Source of the DNA: Salinibacter pepae | GTDB taxonomy: Bacteria; Bacteroidota; Rhodothermia; Rhodothermales; Salinibacteraceae | DNA: 64,000 bases | NCBI RefSeq assembly: GCF_947077775.1 | Contig: NZ_CAMTTE010000001.1 | Span: forward strand, 3,252,501-3,316,500 | Direction: 5' to 3' | Made by a program: the position numbers and the translations under genes | In this document: in pieces, positions 17,013 through 25,831 of the stretch | Numbering within the stretch: the first letter of the stretch is position 1 | How the letters are laid out: the number at the start of each line of letters is the position of its first letter | The notes under the pieces: generated by a model | Database searches by the model: none | What the model was told of the DNA's origin: nothing | The model's input: only the letters and a program-made list of their open reading frames with translations

Positions 17013-18260
17013 ATGCCTCAGCCCGCTCCGCCCGATCCCAAGACGGCGCCGTCAGCCCCCGACGTGTCCACCGCCGAGACGTGGGACCCGACCGCCTTCG
17101 ATCCGCCCGACTTTTACGACCTCGAAGCGCTTCTGTCCGAGGAGGCCAGGCACGTCCGGGACGACGTGCGAACCGTCGTGACGGAGGACGTGATGCCCAT
17201 CATTGAGAAGTACGCCCAGCGCGGCGAGTTTCCCCGTCACCTGATCTCGACATTCGCCGAGCACGGCCTCCTGGGCTCCACGCTTCCCGCCGAGTACGGC
17301 GGCGAGGGGCACAGCAACATCGCCTACGGCCTGATCATGCAGGAACTGGAGCGGGGCGACTCCGGCCTCCGGTCGTTCTGTTCGGTCACGGGTGCCCTGG
17401 TGATGTACCCCATTTGGCAGTACGGCAGCGATGCGCAGCGGGAGCGCTGGCTGCCGGCCCTGGCGAATGGCGAGGCCATCGGCTGCTTCGGGCTCACGGA
17501 ACCGGACGTCGGCTCCAACCCCGCCGAGATGCAGACCCGCGCCCGGCGCGACGGAGACGGCTGGGTGATCGACGGACACAAGCGGTGGTCCACCAACGCC
17601 ACCATCGCCGACGTCGCCGTGATCTGGGCGAAAGACGAGGACGACACGGTGCGCGGCTTTCTGGTGGAGACGGACCGCGACGGCGTCGAGACGCCCCCCA
17701 TCGACGATTCATGGTCGCTACGGGCGGCGGTGACGAGCGAGGTGGTGCTCGATGGCGTGCGCGTTCCGGATGCGGCCCGCCTGCCGGAGGTATCGGGGTT
17801 GAAGGGCCCCCTCTCGTGCCTGACCCAAGCCCGGTACGGCATCTGCTGGGGCACCATCGGGGCGGCCATGGCCTGCTTCGATACGGCCCGGCAGCATGCG
17901 CAGAACCGCGAACAGTTTGGGGGGCCCATCGGCCGGTTCCAGCTCATGCAGGAGCGCCTCGTCGACATGGTGCAGGAGATCACGAAGGCGCAGCTCCTGA
18001 ACTGGCGCCTGGGCACCCTCAAGGAGGCCGGCACGATGCGCCCGCAACAGGTCTCCCTCGCTAAGCGCAACAACTGCCAGACCGCCCTGGACGTGGCCCG
18101 GTCGGCCCGGCAGGTGCTGGGGGGGAACGGCGTCACGAGCATGTATCCGGTGATGCGCCACATGAACAACCTGGAGAGCGTGGTCACCTACGAAGGCACC
18201 CACGAGGTACACACCCTCATCGTGGGGGAGGACGTCACGGGGCTGAACGCCTTCACGTAG
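17013..18260 (+). CDS. Acyl-CoA dehydrogenase (glutaryl-CoA dehydrogenase-like)
   Basis: 415 residues. The standard acyl-CoA dehydrogenase order is seen: an N-terminal helical domain; CFGLTEPDVGSNP for FAD/substrate contact; a beta domain with KRWSTNATIADVAVIW; and a C-terminal helical domain with NREQFGGPIGRFQLMQ, RQVLGGNGV and the catalytic-base segment TYEGTHEVHTLIVG. The TQARYGICWGTIGAA segment is characteristic of glutaryl-CoA dehydrogenases. Oxidation of an acyl-CoA (possibly glutaryl-CoA) is inferred; a group I acyl-CoA dehydrogenase of other specificity is possible. Confidence 0.88.
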   Translation: MPQPAPPDPKTAPSAPDVSTAETWDPTAFDPPDFYDLEALLSEEARHVRDDVRTVVTEDVMPIIEKYAQRGEFPRHLISTFAEHGLLGSTLPAEYGGEGHSNIAYGLIMQELERGDSGLRSFCSVTGALVMYPIWQYGSDAQRERWLPALANGEAIGCFGLTEPDVGSNPAEMQTRARRDGDGWVIDGHKRWSTNATIADVAVIWAKDEDDTVRGFLVETDRDGVETPPIDDSWSLRAAVTSEVVLDGVRVPDAARLPEVSGLKGPLSCLTQARYGICWGTIGAAMACFDTARQHAQNREQFGGPIGRFQLMQERLVDMVQEITKAQLLNWRLGTLKEAGTMRPQQVSLAKRNNCQTALDVARSARQVLGGNGVTSMYPVMRHMNNLESVVTYEGTHEVHTLIVGEDVTGLNAFT

Positions 18261-18508
18261 AGGGCACGGCCCGTCTGGGCGCCGACGAATGCCGTCGCCG
18301 ATGAGGCCGTTACAACGACGCAACGGACGATCCCCCGGCCGGGTCTGGCACCGGATTTGTGCACTACTATGGTGCTATGGAACGGCCGGATTTGCCCTCT
18401 GAGATGAGGCCAGCCGTCAGTCTGTCACGGGGCATTGGTGATGGAGTGACGGCCCCGACACGACATTCCGACACCGCATCCGCTGAATAAACCAATACCC
18501 TGACCCAT

Positions 18509-19090
18509 ATGCCTACGACCAAGACGCAAACGACCGACACTGCACACGGCGAGCCCTGGCGCCCGCAGCAGATGATCGAAGACAACCCGATCGGGCTGGA
18601 CGAGGAGGTTGTCGAGCAGTTGATCCCGAAGCTCGATGAGATCCAGTGCACGCTCTGGACCCTGTACCACCAGTACCAGAAGCACCACTGGCTCGTCGAG
18701 GGACCGCAGTTTAACGACCTCCACCTCTTCCTCGAAGAGAATTACGAGGAGGTCCACAAGTACCTCGACCGTGTGGCCGAGCGCATCACGGCCCTGGGCG
18801 GCATCCCGACCAGCGCGCCCGACGCGCAGGCGGAGCTGTCCCACGTGGAGCACGAGCCGGAAGGCACCTATCGCGTCCGACAGATGCTCCAGCACGACCT
18901 GGACGCGGAGCGCACCCTCGCCGAGATCCTGCGGGAGGTTATCTCGGAGGCGCAGGACCTCGGAGACCCGGGGACCGAACGCACGCTCAAGAAGGCACTG
19001 ACCAAGGTCGAGGATCGGGCCCACCACCTCGATCACTTCCTGGGTGAAGACAGCCTGGAGCACGGGCGTCCGAACGGCGAAACCGCCTAG
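18509..19090 (+). CDS. dps: Dps family DNA-binding ferritin-like protein
   Basis: 193 residues. The Dps ferroxidase signature is clear: LYHQYQKHHWLVEGPQF with the histidine, then NDLHLFLEENYEEVHKYLD supplying the aspartate and glutamate across the dimer. An extended polar N-terminus of about 30 residues precedes the four-helix bundle and could serve in DNA or inter-subunit contacts. The family oxidises iron with peroxide and protects DNA. It is followed 45 bp downstream by a strong terminator, so it is monocistronic at its 3' end. Confidence 0.9.
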   Translation: MPTTKTQTTDTAHGEPWRPQQMIEDNPIGLDEEVVEQLIPKLDEIQCTLWTLYHQYQKHHWLVEGPQFNDLHLFLEENYEEVHKYLDRVAERITALGGIPTSAPDAQAELSHVEHEPEGTYRVRQMLQHDLDAERTLAEILREVISEAQDLGDPGTERTLKKALTKVEDRAHHLDHFLGEDSLEHGRPNGETA

Positions 19091-19135
19091 CCCCCCCCTG
19101 TCGCGTCCGCATCCGTGTGGACGAACACACGCAAG

Positions 19136-19170
19136 AGCCCGGTGTCGGCCTGTCCGGCACCGGGCTTTTT
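19136..19170 (+). terminator. Rho-independent terminator after dps
   Basis: AGCCCGGTGTCGG pairs with CCGGCACCGGGCT around a short loop and is followed by TTTTT. It closes the dps transcript. Confidence 0.88.
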
Positions 19171-19381
19171 ATGTGCGGGGGCCGTGTGCGGACACAACGA
19201 CTCGGCCGAGGGGAATCGTCCGGGTGGCCGTGCCGGATTCAAAACACATCGATCACAAAGTCCCTCGGAACGACCGTCCCGCAGCGAGCGTGATCTACCG
19301 GCGCTCTTCTCCCAACGGGTCGCCGTGCCATCCCGCCGTCGACCGCCTGTCTCTTTGTCACCTCCGAATATTTTAGTTTCT

Positions 19382-21970
19382 ATGAAGCGTTTGGTTGTCG
19401 TTGAGTCCCCGACCAAGGCCCGGACCATCCGAGAATTTCTTCCGGAAACCGGGTATCGCGTCGAGGCGAGCATGGGACACATTCGGGACCTTCCCGCGTC
19501 GGCGGACCAGATTCCCTCGGAGTACAAGGACGAAGACTGGTCGCGGCTCGGGGTGAAGGTGACCAATGGGTTCGAGCCGCTCTACGTGGTGCCGCCGGAC
19601 AAAAAGGAGGTCGTCCGGGACCTGAAACAGGCCGTGTCGGACGCGGACCGGCTCTACATCGCGACGGACGAGGATCGGGAGGGCGAGTCGATCGGATGGC
19701 ACCTCATCCACACCCTCGACCCCGACGTGCCGGTCGAGCGGATGGTCTTCCACGAGATTACGGAGGACGCCATCCAGCGGGCCCTGGACGACACGCGCGA
19801 CATCGACCAGCACCTCGTGGAGGCGCAGCAGACGCGTCGCATCCTGGACCGGCTCGTGGGGTATTCGATCTCGCCGCTGCTCTGGCGCAAGATCAAGCCG
19901 AAGCTCTCGGCGGGCCGCGTGCAGAGCGTGGCGGTGCGGCTGCTGGTGCGGAAGGAGCGGGAGCGCATCACGTTCGTGCCGGCCACCTACTGGGACCTCG
20001 ACGCGCAGCTGGCCAAGCAGGGCCTCGGGGTGGAGGCCGAGATGACGCACCTGAACGAGGTGCGGCTCGCGTCCGGCAAGGACTTTGACGAGGACACCGG
20101 GCGGCTCAAAGAGTCGCTGACTGAAGGGGAGGACGTGGTGTTGCTCGACGAGGAGCAGGCCACCGCCCTTGCCGAGGGGCTCCCGGAGGCAAGGTGGCGC
20201 ATCGACGACATCAAAGAGCGGACGCGCACGAAGTCGCCGTTCCCGCCGTTCATCACGTCCACCCTCCAGCAGGAGGCCAACCGCAAGCTCAATCTCTCGT
20301 CGAGCCGGACGATGAGCGTCGCGCAGTCGCTCTACGAGAACGGCTACATCACCTACATGCGGACCGACTCGACGAACCTGTCGTCCGAGGCGGTGGAGGG
20401 GGCCCGGCGCACCGTCGCCCAGCGGTACGGCGACGAGTACCTGAGCGACGGGGTGCGCCAGTACAGCTCCTCGGACAGCGCCCAGGAGGCGCACGAGGCC
20501 ATCCGGCCGGCCGGGTCGGAGATGAAAACCAAAGACGAACTCGGGCTGAGTGGCATCGAGGCGGCGCTCTACGACCTGATCTGGAAGCGGATGCTGGCCA
20601 CCCAGACGGCGGACGCCAAGGTTCGCTACACGAACGTGTACTTCGACGCCGAGGTGGACGGGGACGTGGCCCGCTTCCGCGCCTCCGGCAAGCGGCTTGA
20701 CTTTCCCGGCTTCTTCCGCGTGCTGGTGGAGGGGAGCGAGGACCCGGAGGCGGCCCTGCGGGACCAGGAGCGCCCCCTGCCGCCGCTCGAAGTGGGGGAG
20801 ACCGCGGCGCAGACGGCCGACGATGAGGGATTCCAGGTCCGGTCGGTCGAGCCGCTCGGGCACGAGACAAAGCCGCCGTCCCGCTACACGGAGGCCTCCC
20901 TCGTTGAGACCCTCGAGGAGGAGGGCATCGGCCGCCCCTCCACGTACGCCTCCATCATCGGCACCATTCAGCAGCGCGGCTACGTGCGGAAGAAGGGCAG
21001 CGCGCTCGTGCCCACCTTCACGGCCTTCGCCACGAATAACCTGATGGAGACCCAGTTTGAGCCGCTGGTGGACGTCCACTTCACGGCGGAGATGGAGGAC
21101 GTGCTCGACGACATCGCCCGGGGGCGCAAGGACCCGACGCCGTACCTGCGAGACTTCTACAAAGGAGAGGAGGGCGTCGAGACGCGCGTGGAGCAGGGGC
21201 TCGACGACATCGACCCCAAGCAGATCAGCGAGATGTCGTTTCCCGATCAGTGGGGCGAGTACGTGGTGCGCGTGGGCAAGTACGGCGCCTACGTCGAGGG
21301 CGAAATGGACGGGGCCACCGTCACCGCCTCGATCCCCGACGACCTGGCGCCCGGCGACACGACGGAGGAGCGCCTGCGCGAGATTCTGGAGGAGGCCAAC
21401 CGGGGCGACCGCGTGCTTGGCATCCACCCGGAGGCCAGCCTCCCGGTGCTGCTCAAGTCCGGCCCCTACGGCCCGTACGTCCAGCTCGGCGACGACGAAG
21501 AGGAGGACGACCCGAAGCGCGTCTCGCTCCCGCCGGACGTGGAGCCCGAGGACGTCGATTTCGACCTTGGCGTCCGGATTGTCGACCTGCCCCGCACCCT
21601 CGGCGAGCACCCGGACACCGGGAAGGAGATTGAGGCCGACATCGGCCGCTACGGGCCGTACGTGCGGCACGAGGGCACCTTCGCGTCGCTGCAGAAGGGC
21701 GACGATGTGCTGGAGGTGGGGCTGGAGCGCGCGCGGGAGCTGATTCGGCGCAAGGAGAACCGCAACCAGCCGGATCGGGTCCTCGGCCCCCACCCCGGAT
21801 CGGACGAGCCGGTGGAGGTATGGAATGGCCGCTACGGGCCGTACGTGAAGCACGACGGCACCAACGCGTCCCTCAAGGACGACCAGTCGATCGACGACGT
21901 GACGATGGACGACGCCCTCGACCTGCTGGCGGAGAAGGGGGACGAGGCCACCCAGAAGGTGCGGGAGTAG
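19382..21970 (+). CDS. topA: DNA topoisomerase I
   Basis: 862 residues from ATG at 19382, chosen because the Toprim motif VVVESPTKA must lie at the extreme N-terminus; the open frame to 19115 is discarded. Metal-binding TDEDREGE is at 95-102 (Asp96, Glu97, Asp98). The nucleophilic tyrosine is Tyr325 in ITYMRTDST. In place of the E. coli-type four-cysteine zinc fingers, the C-terminus holds at least four copies of a KYGAYV/RYGPYV repeat separated by acidic linkers. It relaxes negative supercoils by single-strand passage. Confidence 0.96.
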   Translation: MKRLVVVESPTKARTIREFLPETGYRVEASMGHIRDLPASADQIPSEYKDEDWSRLGVKVTNGFEPLYVVPPDKKEVVRDLKQAVSDADRLYIATDEDREGESIGWHLIHTLDPDVPVERMVFHEITEDAIQRALDDTRDIDQHLVEAQQTRRILDRLVGYSISPLLWRKIKPKLSAGRVQSVAVRLLVRKERERITFVPATYWDLDAQLAKQGLGVEAEMTHLNEVRLASGKDFDEDTGRLKESLTEGEDVVLLDEEQATALAEGLPEARWRIDDIKERTRTKSPFPPFITSTLQQEANRKLNLSSSRTMSVAQSLYENGYITYMRTDSTNLSSEAVEGARRTVAQRYGDEYLSDGVRQYSSSDSAQEAHEAIRPAGSEMKTKDELGLSGIEAALYDLIWKRMLATQTADAKVRYTNVYFDAEVDGDVARFRASGKRLDFPGFFRVLVEGSEDPEAALRDQERPLPPLEVGETAAQTADDEGFQVRSVEPLGHETKPPSRYTEASLVETLEEEGIGRPSTYASIIGTIQQRGYVRKKGSALVPTFTAFATNNLMETQFEPLVDVHFTAEMEDVLDDIARGRKDPTPYLRDFYKGEEGVETRVEQGLDDIDPKQISEMSFPDQWGEYVVRVGKYGAYVEGEMDGATVTASIPDDLAPGDTTEERLREILEEANRGDRVLGIHPEASLPVLLKSGPYGPYVQLGDDEEEDDPKRVSLPPDVEPEDVDFDLGVRIVDLPRTLGEHPDTGKEIEADIGRYGPYVRHEGTFASLQKGDDVLEVGLERARELIRRKENRNQPDRVLGPHPGSDEPVEVWNGRYGPYVKHDGTNASLKDDQSIDDVTMDDALDLLAEKGDEATQKVRE

Positions 21971-22049
21971 GTCGTGAGGTGCGTGCGCAACACAGGAGAG
22001 ACCAAGATCACGCAGCACGAATCAGGCATCACGTTTCGCGCAGCACGCA

Positions 22050-23024
22050 TCAATACTCCGGAGAGTGCTCCTCCCGGAGCGACGCCAGGATGGCCAGGTA
22101 GCTCTCGTGCCGCTCCGCGTGGACATCGCCCCGCTCCACGGCGGCCTTCACGGCGCAGTTGGGCTCATGGTCGTGCGTGCAGTCCGGAAACTGACAGGCG
22201 TTGACGTAGGGGGATAGGTCGGGAAAGTAGTGGGCCAGGTCCTTCGGGTGCACGTTGCGCACCCCAAACTCGCGGACGCCGGGGGTGTCCACCACGTAGC
22301 TGTCGTCCGAGAGGGCATGCAGCTCGGCATGGGTCGTGGTGTGGGTGCCCTTCTCGGTGGTCGAACTCACGGAGCCCGTTCGCAGCTCCAGGTCCGGCTC
22401 CAGGGCGTTGAGGAGCGTGGATTTGCCGGCGCCGGAGGGGCCGGTGATGGCGTTGACCTGCCCGTCGAAGGCGTCGCGGAGCCGGTCGAGCCCGAGTCCC
22501 TCCGTGGCGCTCGTCGCAAGCACCGGATAACCAAGGTCGGCGTACCGCAGGTGCAGGTCCATGACGTCCGGCAGGTCGTCCTGCGTCATGAGGTCGATCT
22601 TGTTAATGATCAGGCCCGCCGGGACGTCCTGCGCGGCCGCCCCGACGAGCAGGCGGTCGAGGAACCGCGGGTTGAGGGCGGGCCGCCGCACGGCCTGCAC
22701 GCTCCAGATGCGATCGACGTTGGCCACGAGGACGTGCTCCTGGCCCTCCCGCGGCCCCGCGGCCCGCCGGCTCAGCTTGTTCGTCCGCTCGTGGATGTCC
22801 GTGATGAAGCCGGTCTGGTCCTCGTCGGCCACCCGGAGCGTTACTCGATCCCCGACGGCAATCGGGTTGGTGACGTCCTGTCGAGTCAGCCGAAACTTGC
22901 CCCGCATGCGCGAGGGAATGGTCCGGTCCCCGACCTGCACGTCGTACCAGCTGCCGGTTGAGCTCGTCACGACCCCTTCGAGAAGGGGGCCATCGGACGT
23001 GTCCGTCGGGGGGGGAGAGGTCAT
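22050..23024 (-). CDS. rsgA: Ribosome small-subunit-dependent GTPase A
   Basis: 324 residues. The circularly permuted GTPase order is diagnostic: G4 NKID at 141-144 precedes the P-loop GPSGAGKS at 195-202 and G3 DTPG at 246-249. An OB domain lies N-terminal and a C-terminal zinc knuckle uses Cys277, Cys282, a histidine of THDH and Cys290. It acts in late 30S subunit maturation. It is convergent with topA; the two stops are 79 bp apart. Confidence 0.95.
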   Translation of the reverse strand: MTSPPPTDTSDGPLLEGVVTSSTGSWYDVQVGDRTIPSRMRGKFRLTRQDVTNPIAVGDRVTLRVADEDQTGFITDIHERTNKLSRRAAGPREGQEHVLVANVDRIWSVQAVRRPALNPRFLDRLLVGAAAQDVPAGLIINKIDLMTQDDLPDVMDLHLRYADLGYPVLATSATEGLGLDRLRDAFDGQVNAITGPSGAGKSTLLNALEPDLELRTGSVSSTTEKGTHTTTHAELHALSDDSYVVDTPGVREFGVRNVHPKDLAHYFPDLSPYVNACQFPDCTHDHEPNCAVKAAVERGDVHAERHESYLAILASLREEHSPEY

Positions 23025-23144
23025 ACCTGAACGTTTGATCGGGAAACCATCTGTTCCTACTGCACGTCAGCGTGACGCCGACACTTGGCACTTCCGTGTA
23101 GATGCTGTCTCTAAACGAGGCCCCGCGCCCAACAGTTCGTTCCC

Positions 23145-23438
23145 ATGCCGACCGATGACGACTACGAGCAGACCCGCCGCCGCTTCGACGAGCTCGAGGT
23201 GGAGCAGCAGGCTCAGTTCCTCATTGAGGCCTCCGCCTCGGCCCTGGCGAAGGGCATTGAGCAGGCGGGGAAGGCGCTTGCCGATGGACTCGAGGACGCT
23301 GTTCGGCGTCCGCATCGGTCGTCGTGCGGGTCTCAGCCCGCCGGGCCGGGCGCCGCGGAGCCGGAAACGGCCCAGCGACAGGCCCCGAAGGGGGGACCGA
23401 AGGGCGGCGGAGGTGCGCCCGCCGATGCGGACGCCTAG
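23145..23438 (+). CDS. Small hypothetical protein with helical N-terminus
   Basis: 97 residues from ATG at 23145. The N-terminal 50 residues are acidic and helical (FDELEVEQQAQFLIEASASALAKGIEQAGKAL broken at the glutamine cluster), with coding-like character. The C-terminal half is a glycine/proline/alanine-rich tail and looks disordered. No family recognised. It is followed 57 bp later by another small gene on the same strand, and the two share a helical amphipathic style. Confidence 0.5.
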   Translation: MPTDDDYEQTRRRFDELEVEQQAQFLIEASASALAKGIEQAGKALADGLEDAVRRPHRSSCGSQPAGPGAAEPETAQRQAPKGGPKGGGGAPADADA

Positions 23439-23495
23439 CCCCGAGCAGAGAGCCCGCGGCAGCAGACGCCTCCTTTCATCGACCCGCCCCGACAC

Positions 23496-23738
23496 ATGTC
23501 CCAGGAACGTTCTTCGGAGCGCCGCGAACCCCACAACCTGAACTGGCTCGGGAAGACGGTCCATGCGGGGGGCACTGTGCTTCGCCTGACGGCCAACCTG
23601 GTGGAGGCGACTGCCGACCGGGTCTCGAGTATCGCCGCCGAGTCCAAGAAGGCGTTCGACCGTGAGCTTGATCCGAACATTGAGGAGGCCCGGGTGATCG
23701 AAGAAACCCCGCGCCGGGACGCCGAGCCCGAAGCGTAA
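23496..23738 (+). CDS. Small hypothetical helical protein
   Basis: 80 residues, strongly charged. A central amphipathic helix (LGKTVHAGGTVLRLTANLVE) is followed by a second (SIAAESKKAFDREL) and an acidic tail. No cysteines, no membrane segment, no known motif. Likely a real gene on composition and on its tandem position after the 23145 gene. Confidence 0.48.
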   Translation: MSQERSSERREPHNLNWLGKTVHAGGTVLRLTANLVEATADRVSSIAAESKKAFDRELDPNIEEARVIEETPRRDAEPEA

Positions 23739-23912
23739 CGGGCCCCGTTCACTTCTCTTTTCGGTGGAAAGCCGATCCCACCCCCGTCTGCTCCCACTGA
23801 CGGCCGGGCCGCACTGCCCGAACGCGTCTCGGGGGCCTCAGTCCGCCCTTTAACGGTCGCGGCGGATGCACCAGCAGGCCTGCCTCGCGTCCGGAAGCAG
23901 CAAGCGGGCCGG

Positions 23913-25781
23913 TCAGGACGACGAGAAGACGTGCTTCTGGATGGCGGTGTCGAGCTCGTCGCGCTTGAAGGGCTTGGAGAGAATGCCGTCCACCTCGTCG
24001 TGGGCAGATTCGGTCTCGGTGTAGCCGGTCAGCAGCACCACGGGAAGGGCGGGGGCCTCGTCCTTCAGGGCGTGGGCCAACTCCGCCCCCGTCATCTCGG
24101 GCATGCCGAAATCGGTAAACACGATGTCGTACGCGCCGGCGGAGAACATCTCCAGCGCCTTCGCCCCCGATGCGGCCCGATCCACCTCGTGGCCGCTGAG
24201 CGTGAGGAGGCGCGTGACGGTGGAACGGACCATCTCCTCGTCGTCCACCACGAGGATGGACACCCCCTCGGGCGCTGCCGGCTCGTCCGACGGCTCGTCC
24301 ACGGGGGCCTCGGCGGCGGGGGCCGGATCGCCCTCGGCGGGCGGGAAGGTGAGGGTAAACCGCGTGCCCTCGCCGGGCTCGGACGACACGTCGATGGTGC
24401 CCTCGTGCTCCTGCACGATGCCGTAGCTGGCCGCGAGGCCCATGCCGGTGCCGTCGTCGCCCTTCGTGGTGAAGAGGGGCTCGAAGATGTTCTGCTGCAC
24501 CTCGTCGCTCATGCCGATGCCCGTATCGCCGACGTCGACGCACACCTGCCCGGCCCGGTCCGTGTAGGTGTCGAAGCGGAGCGTACCGCCCTCGGGCATG
24601 GCCTGGACGGCGTTCAGGACGAGGTTGACAAACACCTCGCGCAGCTCGGACGCGGCCCCCAGAACGTCCGGGACGTCCGCCAGGTCGGTCTCGACCGAAA
24701 TTTCGATGCCCTGGCGGCGGGGCTCGTTGTACCAGTACGGCTCGGTGAGGGTAATGCAGTCCTCGATCAGGTCCGTCAGGCTCAGGGGCTCGAAGTGCTG
24801 CTGAGTGTCGTGACGGATGTAGCGCTGGAGCTTCTCGATGAGGGCCGCGCCGTCCTCCGCCGTCGTCTCGATGGTTTCGATGGAGGGGCGGATCGAATCG
24901 GTCAGCGAGGCGCGCTCCACCTGGTCCTTGAGAAGTTCAACGTGGCCGATCAGGCCGCTCAGCAGGTTGTTCAGGTCGTGGGCCACGCCCATCGTCATGC
25001 GGCCGAGGGTTTCCATGCGGTGCCGCTGGGTCTGACTCAGCATCCAGGACGGCGGCTCGGCCAGCACCTCCCCGCTCGCCGTGACGGCGCGGGGGCTGTC
25101 CTCCCCGGAGGCATCGTCGTGCACGGGAATGAAGTTGAGCAGGACGGGAAGGGGCTCCTCGCGGTGATGGGTTTGGGCGGACACGAGCCGGTTGGTGACG
25201 AGGGACCCCTTCCGGGCCCGGAGCACCGCGGACTCGGCCACCTCCTGGTCCTCGTCGGACAGGCGGGCCCAGGGCCGATCGCGGGTGCCAAGGATGGAGG
25301 TCCACGGGTCGTTGCAGTATTGCGCGTCGCCCGACAGGGAAAAGGTGGCCGTAAGCAGTTCGGGCTCTACGGTGGGAACCGGACCGGACGCATTCTCGCC
25401 GGGCGAGGGAGGGCCGTTGCCCGAGGGCAGCGCGTCCGGGTCGAGGTCGCGTTCCGTCATCGGGTAATCGGCGGACGGTGAGTCGCGCTCGTCCGGCCGG
25501 TCGGGCGCATCGGGAAGGGGCTCTCTGTTGGGGGAGGGCTCCGTGTTGAGGTGCTCCTCCAAGGCGTCGAGAAGGCGTTCGGCGTTCTGGGGCGGCACGA
25601 TGACCCGGCTTTTCAGGCGGGCCTGCACCGTCCCGGGCACGATCCGAACGAAGTCCACCACGACCTCCTCGGGCGACGACCGGACCAGGACCGAATTTGC
25701 GTAGGTGCCCTCGGCCATCTCCTCGTCCACGTCGAGGGGAAGCTCCTCCGGAACGTCCCGGAGGCCGTTGAAGTCCGGCAT
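23913..25781 (-). CDS. DUF3467-PAS-histidine kinase-receiver hybrid protein
   Basis: 622 residues from ATG at 25779-25781; the open frame continues upstream into the preceding gene and is discarded. The N-terminal 75 residues are a DUF3467 domain (EEMAEGTYANSVLVRSSP, VDFVRIVPGTVQARLKSRV, PQNAERLLDALEEHL). A proline/acid linker and a PAS-like region (about 145-245) follow, then HisKA with phospho-His268 in GVAHDLNNLL. The HATPase N box is FVNLVLNAVQAM, with DTGIGM and GTGMGLA. A C-terminal receiver has phospho-Asp557 in FTDFGMP and Lys in SKPFKRD. DUF3467 is normally a stand-alone protein of about 100 residues. It follows the cystathionine beta-synthase gene by 50 bp. Confidence 0.88.
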   Translation of the reverse strand: MPDFNGLRDVPEELPLDVDEEMAEGTYANSVLVRSSPEEVVVDFVRIVPGTVQARLKSRVIVPPQNAERLLDALEEHLNTEPSPNREPLPDAPDRPDERDSPSADYPMTERDLDPDALPSGNGPPSPGENASGPVPTVEPELLTATFSLSGDAQYCNDPWTSILGTRDRPWARLSDEDQEVAESAVLRARKGSLVTNRLVSAQTHHREEPLPVLLNFIPVHDDASGEDSPRAVTASGEVLAEPPSWMLSQTQRHRMETLGRMTMGVAHDLNNLLSGLIGHVELLKDQVERASLTDSIRPSIETIETTAEDGAALIEKLQRYIRHDTQQHFEPLSLTDLIEDCITLTEPYWYNEPRRQGIEISVETDLADVPDVLGAASELREVFVNLVLNAVQAMPEGGTLRFDTYTDRAGQVCVDVGDTGIGMSDEVQQNIFEPLFTTKGDDGTGMGLAASYGIVQEHEGTIDVSSEPGEGTRFTLTFPPAEGDPAPAAEAPVDEPSDEPAAPEGVSILVVDDEEMVRSTVTRLLTLSGHEVDRAASGAKALEMFSAGAYDIVFTDFGMPEMTGAELAHALKDEAPALPVVLLTGYTETESAHDEVDGILSKPFKRDELDTAIQKHVFSSS

Positions 25782-25831
25782 GCGCAGACGGCTCGTGCGG
25801 ACCGTCTGGTCGGGGGCGAATTCGAGCGTCG

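Noticed and set aside
19373-22018. Very long open frame antisense to topA (881 codons, minus strand)
   Set aside because: It is a GC-driven shadow of topA. Its translation lacks any known motif, while topA on the plus strand has the full set of catalytic signatures.
23060-23110. Sigma-54 promoter (TGGCAC ... TGC) upstream of the small gene at 23145
   Set aside because: The spacing between the GG and GC elements is too long for a -24/-12 promoter.
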